A stretch of DNA of 64,000 nt, from contig CM043800.1 in NCBI GenBank assembly GCA_023974075.1, positions 4,991,864 through 5,055,863 of the forward strand, given 5' to 3'. Every line of letters begins with the position of its first letter. The stretch's first letter is position 1. The position numbers and the translations under genes are program-made. Of the stretch, positions 22,131-33,680 are shown one piece after another. The notes below the pieces were generated by a model. The model was not told where the DNA came from, ran no database searches, and was given only the letters and a program-made list of their open reading frames with translations. The DNA comes from Chaenocephalus aceratus (taxonomy: Eukaryota > Chordata > Actinopteri > Perciformes > Channichthyidae).

Positions 22131-22876
22131 CCTGTCTCCCCCGTCCGGAGGAGAGGGAGGATGGGGCCGGGGGAACCACATAGTGATCCGTGAAGGGAGG
22201 GGAAGGAGTCGCCCGACTGCTGCCCGCCACTCGGATCCAATAATCAAGGGCTTGGCCAATCATCCCTGGCCGCAGCCGCGAGAGCGTTCGCTCTCTGCTG
22301 TCTGTGGGCCAGAGGAAGACGGACACAATGAGTGCGCGACACCTGGGGATTGAGAGCCGCGTTTGCTTGCTCCAATCCCCGGCAGGACTCACCTGTATCG
22401 TCTGTGTAAAGCCGCTTCCTCCCTGGAGCGAGCCAGCCACAGCCGGTCGTAATTCATATGTCGGCTAACCCCGAGCCCCGCCCTGTCTCCCCCGTCCGGA
22501 GGAGAGGGAGAATGGGGCCGGGGGAACCACATAGTGATCCGTGAAGGGAGGGGAAGGAGTCGCCTGACTGCTGCCCGCCACTCGGATCCAATAATCAAGG
22601 GCTTGGCCAATCATCCCTGGCCGCAGCCGCGAGAGCGTCCGCTCTCCACTGCCTGTGGGCCAGAGGAAGACGGACACAATGAGTGCGCGACACCTGGGGA
22701 TTGAGAGCCGCGTTTGCTTGCTCCAATCCCCGGCAGGACTCACCTGTATCGTCTGTGTAAAGCCGCTTCCTCCCTGGAGTGAGCCAGCCACAGCCGGTCG
22801 TAATTCATATGTCGGCTAACCCCGAGCCCCGCCCTGTCTCCCCCGTCCGGAGGAGAGGGAGAATGGGGCCAGGGGG
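22131..22876. repeat. 351-bp tandem repeat, two copies plus part
   Basis: CCTGTCTCCCCCGTCCGGAG begins at 22131, 22482 and 22833, giving a period of 351 bp (divisible by three). The copies are nearly identical, so this is a recent expansion in the DIRS gag-like region. Confidence 0.9.
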
Positions 22877-23121
22877 AAATGTTTGCTTTCTAGTAAACAG
22901 CTCTGAAAAGAGCTTGTGCCTGTACAGTGCTTCTGCAACGGAGTGCTGAAGAAAAATGGGAGCAGTTGGACGGGCCATCTTCTTATTTATACGGAAGTGA
23001 GGCCGGAGGTGGGGCCCACGTCATAGGTGGGCGTGGAATAAGTCTGTCAGTGCTGCACACGTGCAGTGGGATTACCCAATAGCGATAGCCTTAGAGGGCG
23101 AAGCCTCATACGAAATAGAAC

Positions 23122-24166
23122 CACACCAGTACAGCCTGCCTGGCACGTAACAACATAGCAAAAATAAATACATGATATGCAGAGAGAGCATGAGCAGCAT
23201 ACAAGTATTTACCACATGGCAGTACAATGTAGCAGCTACGATATATAAAGTGCAAGAGGAGATACCCCTGTGTTAAAGTGCAGTTAGCGGTGATTACATG
23301 TCTGTTTGTATCTCAAACATTCTTTAATTTGTCCTTTAAAACTATTGAGAGTGGGACAATCCCGTATCTCAGTTGGGAGGCTATTCCACAACGAGCTGTC
23401 TTTGATGGAGGACATTTTGTCCAAAAGTGGTCCGTCTACGGTGGACTTCACAGTCTCCTCTGGTTTCTGACCTAGTGCTGTGTCCAGTGTGTTTTCTGTG
23501 GATGGGGGGGGCAGTCCATGTAAACATTTATATAAAAAACACATACTTTTAAAAGACTTAAAATGGTCAAAACTCAAGAAATTGTGTTTCTCAAGGATGG
23601 CACAGTGGTGGTATGAATGAGGCTTTCTGTCAAACACCTTGATAGCTCTCTTGAACAGCTGTTCTATGGGTTTCAGGTCTGTGGCTCAAGCAAACAGTAT
23701 TCAATGTGGGATAGAATCACAGTGGAGGTATGACTTTGCACCATTGACACTTAAGAAAGGTCAAATGTGTTGAATTTAATAGTATTGGATACTTTCTTGA
23801 TATGTTTCTTAAAAGTCAAGTTCGAGTCCATTATGACTCCAAGATACTTGAAGTGGGGGACTAGTTCTATTTCTGCTCCGTTTAAAAACACATTGGATCT
23901 TTCGATTTTGACTGGTCGTTTACTGAACATCATGCATACTGGTGAACCTTGTCCAAAACATTTGAGAGACAGGATGTGATTATGTCAGTCTTTTTACCGT
24001 GTACAAAGATGACCGCATCATCGGCATACATTTGCACATTCAACTCAGGACATACATTAGGCAAGTCATTAATGTACAGAGAAAACAGTAATGGTCCAAG
24101 AATGAAACCTTGTGGAACCCCAACAGGGTTCACAAGGTAGGGGGATTTGGCTCTGTTGACCAAAAT
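23122..24166 (-). mobile_element. LINE fragment (L2/CR1/Rex-like), 3' part of ORF2
   Basis: Minus strand from 24163: GVPQGFILGPLLFSLYINDL with YADDAVIF (reverse transcriptase boxes), then FKYLGVIMDSNLTFKKHIKK (23751-23933), then FDRKPHSYHHC...FLSFDH and ending DSSLWNSLPTEIRDCPTLNS (23284-23637). The order and motifs fit a jockey-superfamily LINE. Frames are interrupted near 23640-23750 and 23933. The 5' part is cut where a DIRS starts at 24167. Confidence 0.75.
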
Positions 24167-25010
24167 GAGGGGTTACGTATGGTAACCCTTGTCATATAAG
24201 CACAGGCGGAGCCCTCTACTGGACTCTATGGGTACTACCTTATCATGCAAGCATTCACCTACTGAGACTTCTATAGACGTAGCCGGCCCCGGGGCGGGCC
24301 TACCTGAATGCGCGCGCATCTCACCGTATAAAAGGAGGCCTCACCTCCTGACTGTCATCCTGCACCTCTTTTCAGCGAGCGATATAGGACAGACAGTGCG
24401 TTATATCAACGTTATATCTCTCACAGGCTCCGCCCTCTACTGGACTCTATGGGTACCGTTCCACCTCACTGTCCCTGACCGGCTTTGGCAGCCGCTGCGC
24501 CTCACTCACCTCTCCCTCGGTTGTAACCGAGGAGAAGTCCGGGCTGCGGCTGACAGAGCACACTCTGACGCGCTTACCCCGCGAAAAGTGTGCTCGGAAA
24601 CGGTGCTCCCCCCCGTCTGCCTCTAGGCAGACGGGGGGGAGCACCGTTTCCGAAAGTCCCCAGCCCTGTATGGGTTCACTATGCACCACCTCTCCCGAGT
24701 GCCTAAGGAGCACGGGGAGAGCGCAAGTTCCCCCATGTCCCCCACACTCAGACACTGACCCCGTGCAGTGTGTGCGGACTATAGTATGGAGGGCTAGCTT
24801 GCCTCGTCTGAAGCCAGCCGGCAATGCGTGGATCTCCGCTGCTATGCCTTTAGCCTTCGGTGCGGGCCCCCAGTCCTCCGATGGTGTGGAGATGGATCTT
24901 GCTGCTAGGCCAGTAGCTGTCATCGCGAGACCACAGAGACCCGTCGGCAGAGCTAGCTGTTCAGCTTTCGATTATCGATTATAGTGTAGTAACGTTGCTT
25001 CTTGATTTTT
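24167..25010 (+). mobile_element. DIRS-like element, 5' part of a second family
   Basis: Begins GGGGTTACGTATGGTAACCC, matching the GGTTACGTAnnGTAACCC core at 18182. It has the same GGAGCCCTCTA motif, then TATAAAA near 24326 and a gag-like GC-rich leader. CTACTGGACTCTATGGGTAC occurs at about 24214 and again at about 24436. No polymerase or recombinase follows, so only the left part remains. Confidence 0.6.
24594..24653. repeat. 60-bp perfect foldback
   Basis: TCGGAAACGGTGCTCCCCCC... (24594-24622) is followed, after two bases, by its exact 29-base reverse complement (24625-24653). Confidence 0.95.
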
Positions 25011-25601
25011 CGGCCGCGGCCAGACAATAAAGTGTTTTTATTTTAGAATTCTTTCTGTCACACAAATATAAAATTGGTCCGTGACGCAGAGATCAAGGAG
25101 CAGATGTGACAGCGGCACAGCGGCACAGCGACACCACACACGGTCCAGTCTGCTTTATCCAGCAGCACTAGTCAAACCAACGGCAGAATGACCCGCTCTG
25201 AATCACTCTTGCTATTTTCAGTTGATAAATACGCGTGTAAAGTTTGTGAAGGCAGGAGGAAAGCTTCCGCAATCACCGTCTCCTCTCCGTTCCTCCAAAC
25301 CCCGCCCCCCCCTGAAAAATAACTACTAATAAGAGTGACATGCTGATAGTGACCTGATAGAAACTTTATTAATCACTGATTGAGATGATAAAGCTAACTT
25401 AATCTCATACATTCATGGGATTCATGTAACAGTAAGACAGAGAATGTAAGTGTGCACCCACATGCACTATTTGTTTTTATAATGCTGTTGTAAATACTCC
25501 TGTTGTCTGCTGTGTTCAGACTTAAGTCCTGTGTGTGATGCCTCATTCAAGACATTCAGTGTCCTTTTTTTAACAGAAGACCGTTGCTTGAAGCTGCAGC
25601 T
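25011..25601. other. unassigned
   Basis: Contains ACAGCGGCACAGCGGCACAGCG near 25109 and AT-rich DNA. No supported gene. Confidence 0.3.
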
Positions 25602-26042
25602 TGTTACGGTTATCTGAGAGGACCCAAACGCAGGACACGGCAGAGTGTTACAAAGGTTTTATTTTGAGAAGGAGCGTGGAGAGTAATCCGGTTGCTGGCG
25701 GCTGTTGAGGTGGAGGAGCGTGGAGAGTAATCCTGGAGCACAAGAAGAACAGGTAAGAAGAACATTCAAGTGTAGCGGAAATAGCCAACTAATTCTAAGA
25801 AGGCTGAGAGTTTTACCACTGGGGGTTAAACAACGATCTGGCGCTGACAGGTTGTGGAGCCTCCGCTGATATGCCATTAGTAATGGCTGATGGAAATCAG
25901 GTGTGTAGCAGAGGAGGGTGCCCAACTGATTGCAGCAAGTGGAGGTTGAGCCGGGAGCCAGGAGTGACAGCCACCACGCCCACACAGACAGGGGAAGGGA
26001 AAACACACACAAGGGAGGTGGCTGTCGAATACAACCACCACA
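25602..26042 (-). repeat. 3' LTR of Sushi-like element
   Basis: A 441-bp LTR, highly similar to 32382-32834 apart from small indels (for example GCAGGACAC near 25628 and an extra GAAG/GGTGGAGAG segment in the other copy). Confidence 0.9.
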
Positions 26043-26053
26043 GTAACCCCCCC

Positions 26054-26899
26054 TTAAGGGACGCCTCCAGGCGGTCTACCAGGTCTTCCAGGGTTATCCC
26101 GGTGGAAGTCCCATACCAGAGATGCGCCCACGATGTCTCGCCGGGGAACCCAACACCTCTCCTCTGGATCATAGCCCTCCCAATCCACAAAATATTGGAA
26201 TCCCCTTCCACGGCGACGAACGTCCAACAATTGCCTGACGGTGTAGGTTGGGTGATTATTGATGATGCGGGGGGGTGGGGGAACACTCACTGGAGGAGAC
26301 AAAGGACTGCTGGCAACAGGTTTTAACAGAGAGACATGAAATGTCGGATGAACCTTCATGTGTGAGGGAAGCTTGAGCTTGACTGCAGATGGATTGATAA
26401 TAGAGTCGATGATGAAGGGACCGACATACCGTGGAGTAAGTTTCTTCGACTCTGTCTTGAGTGGGAGATCTTTGGAAGAAAGCCAAACACTCTGATCTGG
26501 TAAGTAGTTGGGGGCCGGGGTCCTGTGGCGGTCTGCGATGAGGCGGTTGCGGGCCGCGGAGCGGAGCAGGGCTGCTCGGGTGTCCCTCCACACCTTACGA
26601 CAGCGACGAAGGTGGGCCTGAATGGAGCAACTTTCTCTTCCTGGGCTGGAAACAGAGGTGGTTGGAAACCCATGGCACAATGAAAGGGTGAAATACCTGT
26701 GGCTGCACTTGACAGGGAGTTGTGGGCATATTCGATCTATGGCAGATATGGGCACCATGACGAAGGGTTCCTGAAAGCCACACAACGAAGGGCCGCCCCC
26801 AGATCCTGGTTGGCCCATTCCGTTTGCCCGTTCGTCTGAGGATGATAGCCAGATGACAGGCTCACCGATGCTCCCAGAGCCTGACAGAAGGCCTTCCAA
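26054..26899 (-). pseudogene. integrase C-terminus and chromodomain
   Basis: Contains [20 protein letters not shown] with LTPRYVGPF (integrase GPY/F-like module), [13 protein letters not shown], then a chromodomain: [20 protein letters not shown], then [18 protein letters not shown]. In chromoviruses this domain directs integration by binding histone tails. It ends close to the 3' LTR. The first part of this frame ([10 protein letters not shown]) is out of phase with the catalytic core, implying a frameshift near 26830. Confidence 0.85.
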
Positions 26900-27420
26900 A
26901 CGTGGGAAATGAACTGGGGACCCCGGTCAGAGACGATGTCGGTGGGGATCCCATGAAGTCAAACTACATGGTTGACCAGAAGATCTGCAGTCTCTCGGGC
27001 AGTGGGAAGCTTGGAAAGAGCCACAAAGTGTACCATATTTGAACATCTGTCCACAATAGTTAGGATGATGGTATTTCCTTGTGAAAGTGGAAGTCCAGTA
27101 ACAAAATCCAATGCCACATGCGACCAAGGGTGACTAGATACCGGCAGCAGGCGAAGCAGGCCAGAGGGAGACTGGTGGGAGGACTTGGCGCGGGCACATA
27201 CTGTACAGGCAGCAACAAATGCCCTGGTGTCTTGAGCCATGGAAGGCCACCAGAACCGTTGTCTGAGAATAAACAGTGTGCGATGGACACCAGGATGATA
27301 TGAGAGACGAGAGGCGTGTGCCCACTGCAGGGCCTTGGAGCAAACAGGGGTAGGCACAAAAAGACTATTAGCTGGGCAGTTACCTGGGTTAGGCTGCGTT
27401 CGCTGAGCCTCCCTGACCAA
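26810..27420 (-). pseudogene. integrase zinc-binding and catalytic core
   Basis: Reads [20 protein letters not shown], then [20 protein letters not shown] (H-H-C-C zinc module), then [18 protein letters not shown] (first catalytic D) and [15 protein letters not shown]. In the next frame, [16 protein letters not shown] (second D) and [14 protein letters not shown] (catalytic-E region) are readable near 26820-26945. A stop and frame change near 26950 break it. Confidence 0.8.
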
Positions 27421-28001
27421 TTACTTTATCTCCCAGGTAACAGCCCCCACCACGCAGGAGGAAGGCAGGATAGTGTCTGGACTGGCAGCTGGTCCTTCGG
27501 AAGCGAACTGGCGAGAGAGAGCGTCAGGCTTGAGGTTCCGTGACCCTGGACGGTAGGTGAGGGTGAATGAGAAGCGGCCGAAATACAGGGCGCATCGAGC
27601 CTGACGGGAGTTAAGGCGCTTGGCAGATTGGATGTACGCCAGGTTCTTGTGGTCCGTCCATACAATAAAAGGGAGTTCAGCTCCCTCCAGCCAGTGCCTC
27701 CACTTCTCTAGGGCAAGTTTGACAGCCAGCAGCTCTCTGTTACCCACGTCATCGTTCTTCTCAGCTGGGGTGAGGCAGCGAGAGAAAAATGCACACGGAT
27801 GCAATTTTTGGTCTCGTTCCGAGCGCTGGGAAAGAACTGCCCCTACCCCGGTGTTGGAGGCATCAACCTCCACAACGAACTGGCGAGAGGAATCAGTGTG
27901 GATGAGCACAGGGGCAGTAGTGAAGAGTCTCTTTAGCTCTGAGAAGGCTGCATCGCACTCTGGGGTCCAGGAAAAAACAGTTGTAGGGGAAGTGAGTCTG
28001 G

Positions 28002-29216
<1,215 letters not shown>

Positions 29217-29221
29217 CTCTC

Positions 29222-29760
29222 CTAAGTTATGATATTCAGTGGGAACAGATCGAACAGATCAAGCGGCTCAATCTTGGGTGGTGGAGAGGCGGCCTCTGCT
29301 GGCGGTAGGGCAGACTGCAGGCATGAGGATAAGCAAAAAGAACTCCAACTAATGATCTTGCCAGTTACCCAATCAATCTGGGGGTTGTGTGTTCTTAACC
29401 AGGGATGGCCCAACACTATGGGGGCATGAGGTGAGGAAATTAGGTGAAAATGAATAAACTCACGATGGTTTCCAGACAGAATGAGGTTTACTGGCTTGGT
29501 GCGGTGAGTGACTTGGGCCAGGAATTTTCCATTTAGAGCATTAGCACTAAGCGGTGAATCTAACACTTCGCAGGAAATTCCTGCCTGAGCTGCAATGTCA
29601 ATGTCCAAAAAGTTCTCATCCGCCCCCGAGTCCACTAAGGGGAGCAGGGGTAGGGACTGTTGGTCGCAGCAAAGCATGGCTTCTAGCTGCGTTCTGGGTC
29701 GGGGGTTGAGAGAGGAGGAAGGGCTCGCCAGAATCCCCACAGCTACTGACGAGCCTGACC
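29222..29760 (-). pseudogene. aspartic protease region of pol
   Basis: Reads LPLVDSGADENFLDIDIAAQ with the D-S-G-A active site, then APIVLGHPWLRTHNPQIDW, a hallmark of Gypsy retropepsins (V-L-G-x-P-W-L). The frame ends in NIIT-stop just before RT. Confidence 0.8.
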
Positions 29761-30697
29761 TTTTGGCAGATTAGGACAGGAGGAAACGAGATGACTGGTT
29801 TGGCTGCAATAAACACATTCCCCAGCCTGGATCCTTCTAGCACGCTCAGATGGTGGGAGGCGGGCCCTTCCCACTTGCATGGGCTCATCTCCAGGGGATG
29901 AGGCTGAGTAAGGAGTCGGGAAAGATCTGGGGATTGGGGTAGTGGCAGTGCCAATTTGGGGATCAAGTGAGGAGTCGCTGGGATTGGAGTGACGGCTAGT
30001 CCTATCCCTACATCTCTCTCTGAGGCGATTATCAATCTTAATGGCTGTGGCAATTCAATTATCCAAGCTACCTGGATCATCCCTAGCCGCTAGCTCGTCT
30101 TTAATTGCTTCGTTCAGCCCCTGAAGAAAAGCATCCTGTAATGACTCGTTATTCCAGCGTGAGTCGGAAGCAACTGTTCTAAACTCAACTGAAAATTCGG
30201 CTACACTACGGGAGCCCTGCCGGAGAGAAAGAAGGCGTCTGGAAGCGTCCCTCCCCCGTACCGGGTGATCAAAAACTTTTTTCATTTCGGAAATGAAAGT
30301 ATGATATGACCAGCACATTTGTGGCTGGCTCTCCCTAACAGCTGTAGTTCAATCTAAAGCCCTCCCCCTCAACAGACTCATTACATATGCTACCCTAGCC
30401 CCATCTGTGTGATAAGTACTAGGCTGCTGCTCAAAAACGTACACTGGAACAAAAAGGCTCTACAAATACCCAGCGTATCGCTCCGGTGTGGGAATGACAG
30501 CCTCTTGTAGCTGATGGAGGGGTGCAGCAGGAGGGGGGGGAGGGGCTGTCGGCTGTGCAGCGGGCCGTGGGGGAAAAGCCTGTGAGGTGAGCAGGTCTAC
30601 CTGCGTGCCGATACTTTGCACATTAGCGGAGAGGTTCCGGAGAGTCTCCACTGCCTCACGGAGAACTGTATCGTGATGCCCCACGAGAACGCTTTGA

Positions 30698-32295
30698 CAG
30701 GGTTCCCACGCTTGCCTTGAAAAATGTTTCCATACTACCTCCTGATTTTCCAGGTACCATATTAAGTGATGATCTATAGGCCTCTGAAGCTTGTGAAGTG
30801 TGACCTGACCATCTTCATGACCCAGCGAATCTCTGCTTCAAATACAGCTTGGCTTGAAAAAAATGTTTTCCCCTGAGCTCCAGAGCCTTTTTCCGTAGGC
30901 TTTTCACTGCTGGTACTGGGCACCTGACTGTCACTTTCAATATCCTGGCTTGTTGGGCCGCTTCTTCCCTCTCCTGTTTTTGTAGTCAAGAAATCTGTCA
31001 TTCTTCTTTCATTATTTAGCTGTCCAGCTAACTTGGTGTGGGTTTGTCCTTTTGAATGGCTCTTGAGGGAAGCGACCCCCCATATTGCTGATGTCAAATG
31101 ACTTGCGGCAAACTTGCAATAAGCCTTGTGGAAATCTCCTCCTGGTACCTCTCCAATCCAGTCCTTGTATTGAGAGTCATCTTTCCAATGTGACTTGAAT
31201 CTGCCGCGTGTCATTGTCACTCACTCCCGTAATGCATCACACATTTGAGATTATGAGTCTTACTAATGAACCTAAAAGGGAAAACATAAGGCTGGTTCCC
31301 CTGTGGTTCCTCAGTACAGCAACCCCACTAGTAAGCTTAGCTTAACAGTATAGATGTATAGAATCAGTCTAGGCATGATAAATGATTTTTCAAAAATGTC
31401 TCACCCCAAATGTTCCTATTTACTAGTATAATTTTTTTTAAGAAAAAAACTAAAAATCACAAAAAAGCTAAAAGTAGAATACAAAATGTATCAAGACTAT
31501 ACTATTCATGTCAACTAGTATAGAAGTAATGTCACGGCCTAATGTGAAAATGTATTGGTAGTTAGCTAGCAATGCAAGCTAGCCAACACCAGCTAGTTAG
31601 TTAGCAAACTGAATGTTGGCTAGCAAGATTGCACTCCATGTGCTTGCTAACCATCATTAACAAATCCAAAACAAACTCAGACTCAAGTTGCTAGCTAGTT
31701 AGCAAGATTGAACTGCTTACTAACTAACGTTGATAAACCCAAGTGTACCACAGTTAAACACAGCTACTTACATTTGAGGATAAACTTGCATAAGAAGTTT
31801 CACTGTAGATGTCAAGGCTAAACTTGCGGATAAACTTGCATAAGAAGTTTCACTGTAGATGTCAAGGCTCCCGTGTTGGCTGGGAAATGCATGTATTTGT
31901 ATTGAGATCGCGAGTAACGTTATTATTCCTGAAGTCCACCAATCCGAAACTATACTTTTAAAGTCCATATCACCAAGTTGCCTGCATCAAATTCCAACAT
32001 CCAATATACCATATAGGATGCCAAGAGCATGCTCTACAACATGGGATCATCCATTTCTATCTACAGTAAAAGCTGTTCACATGTAAAGTGTTTTTATAAA
32101 CTCATCTTAATTCTGTGCTCAATAGTTTCATTTTATTAATATTTTACACCTCATCCAATAACAATTTCCAGGACAACTGTTTCTATTTCCATGTAAGTGT
32201 TCACTTTTGCTCAGTTTCCATGACTTCTCCATACCTGGAAAATGAAAAAATGTATTCCATGTTTTCCATGTTTTCCAGGTACCGTGGGAACCCTG
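30698..32295 (-). mobile_element. hAT-like element inserted in gag
   Basis: Inverted ends CAGGGTTCCCACG at 30698 and CGTGGGAACCCTG ending at 32295, both breaking the gag frame. The right subterminal region carries repeated CCATGTTTTCCA. On the minus strand it encodes only an N-terminal zinc-finger ORF (30774-31214). A direct repeat of about 45 bp (GATAAACTTGCATAAGAAGT...) occurs at 31779 and 31828. The flanks CGCTTTGA and CTTGATTG do not form a clean duplication. Confidence 0.7.
30774..31214 (-). pseudogene. transposase N-terminus with broken zinc finger
   Basis: The ATG at 31214 opens MTRGRFKSHWKDDSQYKDWI, continuing GEVPGGDFHKAYCKFAASHL and GVASLKSHSKGQTHTKL. This matches the N-terminal C2H2-like module of fish hAT transposases (W-x-x-D...AxCxxC...H-x4-H), but the second Cys is Ala here. 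A Ser/Thr-rich linker and RWVMKMVRSHFTSFRG follow. The downstream core is absent. Confidence 0.6.
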
Positions 32296-32369
32296 CTTGA
32301 TTGGCCAGGGCTTGGCAGAGTTCATCCGTAGTCTTGGGCTGGTAGCCGGTGTCCGCTGGGTCCATACTG

Positions 32370-32380
32370 GCCAGATCGTT
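32370..32380 (-). other. self-primer binding site of Sushi-like element
   Basis: The minus strand reads AACGATCTGGC one base after the 5' LTR. It is exactly complementary to GCCAGATCGTT on the same strand inside the LTR (32624-32634). Confidence 0.6.
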
Positions 32381-32381
32381 C

Positions 32382-32834
32382 TGTTACGGTTATCTGAGAG
32401 GACCCAAACACGGCAGAGTGTTACAAAGGTTTTATTTTGAGAAGAAGGAGCGTGGAGAGTAATCCGGTTGCTGGCGGCTGTTGAGGTGGAGGAGTGTGGA
32501 GAGTAATCCGGGTGGAGAGTAATCCTGGAGCACAAGAAGAACAGGTAAGAAGAACATTCAAGTGTAGCGGAAATAGCTAACTAATTCTAAGAAGGCTGAG
32601 AGTTTTACCACTGGGGGTTAAACAACGATCTGGCGCTGACAGGTTGTGGAGCCTCCGCTGATATGCCATTAGTAATGGCTGATGGAAATCAGGTGTGTAG
32701 CAGAGGAGGGTGCCCAACTGATTGCAGCAGGTGGAGGTTGAGCCAGGAGCCAGGAGTGACAGCCACCACGCCCACACAGACAGGGGAAGGGAAAACACAC
32801 ACAAGGGAGGTGGCTGGAGAATACAACCACCACA
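32382..32834 (-). repeat. 5' LTR of Sushi-like element
   Basis: A 453-bp LTR. On the minus strand a TATA-like GCATATC (32660-32666) lies about 30 nt upstream of GCCAGATCGTT (32634-32624), which would place the transcript start at that 11-mer. Confidence 0.85.
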
Positions 32835-33680
32835 CAGCTAGACTGCAGAAGTATTAGTTTTTTGTTTTTGAGGATGGAAAAATGTCACACACAGATATAG
32901 GGATGGTAGACTAATTGATTAATTATGGTTTATAATTTCATGTCAACACGAAGAAGAAGAAAAGATGGCTGCACTGTTCAGTGTCAATCCTGTGGAGATG
33001 GAGGTTATAAATCTCCAAAATAATGTTCAGCTGAAATCTCAGCAAAACTCTCAACATTTCTGGAGCCTTGTACGCCCAGAAAACTATGAGAACATTCACC
33101 AAGCAGCACTGAACATGTCTGCTTTATTTGGTTCTGTGTACATCCCTTTGTGAAGCAGCTTTTTCTGGCATGAATGAAATCAAAATACAGAACAAGACCG
33201 ACTGATGAACATTTAAATGACTCTATTAGAGTGAACCTAAGTGGGTACACTCCAGCATACACCTGTATGGTGACTCCATGCAGCGCCAGTTATCTCACTA
33301 ACTGTAAAAAATAGTGAATGCACTTATTTTACACGTGCCATAAGATGCTTGCAAGGTGGTGATTAAGGCGATGTATTTACTATGTGGGCCATAAGAAGAA
33401 GTGAAAACAGTGTATTTTGCTCTTGGACATGTATGTGAATCTTCAGTGATGTACTTACTATGTTGTCCATATTAATATGTGAGAAATTGTCATTTTCTTG
33501 GACCTTGATGTGAAGTTAAGATTTTAGATAAGCTTTAGGTATTGTAATTTCACACAAAAGTAGCTTAATTCAACTGATGAGTGCTATGTGAATAAATGTA
33601 AGCGATGCGATGCAAGTAGCTCTTGGCCACTTTCATTTTTTCAAAGTAGCTCTCAGGTGGAGAAAGGTTGGAGACCCCTG
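32835..33680 (+). mobile_element. hAT 3' fragment
   Basis: The plus strand reads MAALFSVNPVEMEVINLQNN (32965 on), LVRPENYENIHQAALNMSAL and FGSVYI. After a frameshift it reads CEAAFSGMNEIKIQNKTR and TDEHLNDSIRVNLSGYTPAY, the hAT C-terminal dimerisation region (GTF2IRD2/EPM2AIP1-like). Non-coding 3' DNA then ends at GAAAGGTTGGAGACCCCTG (33680). The upstream transposase is missing, and its left edge abuts the Gypsy target duplication. Confidence 0.7.

Larger units (their letters stand above)
18466..23121 (-). mobile_element. DIRS1-like tyrosine-recombinase retrotransposon, decayed
   Basis: Inverted termini GTTCTATTTCGTATGAGGC...CTATTGGG are present at both ends (right end read inward from 23121; left end starting at 18466), without a target-site duplication, as expected for DIRS. 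On the minus strand the order is leader with TATAAATA, a repeat-rich gag-like region (about 21000-22880), reverse transcriptase with RNase H (about 19640-21000), and a tyrosine recombinase (18872-19530). All frames are interrupted. There is no integrase or LTR. Confidence 0.85.
29761..32365 (-). pseudogene. gag, interrupted by hAT and stops
   Basis: The ATG at 32365 starts MDPADTGYQPKTTDELCQ. The frame is interrupted by a hAT at 32295-30698 and resumes with GHHDTVLREAVETLRNLSAN. The capsid-like part reads PERYAG...ARVAYVMSLLRGRALD-stop, then HTFISEMKKVFDHPVRGRDA and LRQGSRSVAEFSVEFRTVAS. A CCHC zinc knuckle CVYCSQTSHLVSSC lies at about 29773-29815. Several in-frame stops show decay. The layout matches Sushi-type gag. 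Confidence 0.8.

Noticed and set aside
24189..24984. Overlapping frames of 100-158 codons
   Set aside because: They lie in the GC-rich DIRS leader and around the perfect foldback; no coherent domain could be read.
30690..32300. 8-bp target duplication for the hAT in gag
   Set aside because: Flanks CGCTTTGA and CTTGATTG do not match well enough to call.
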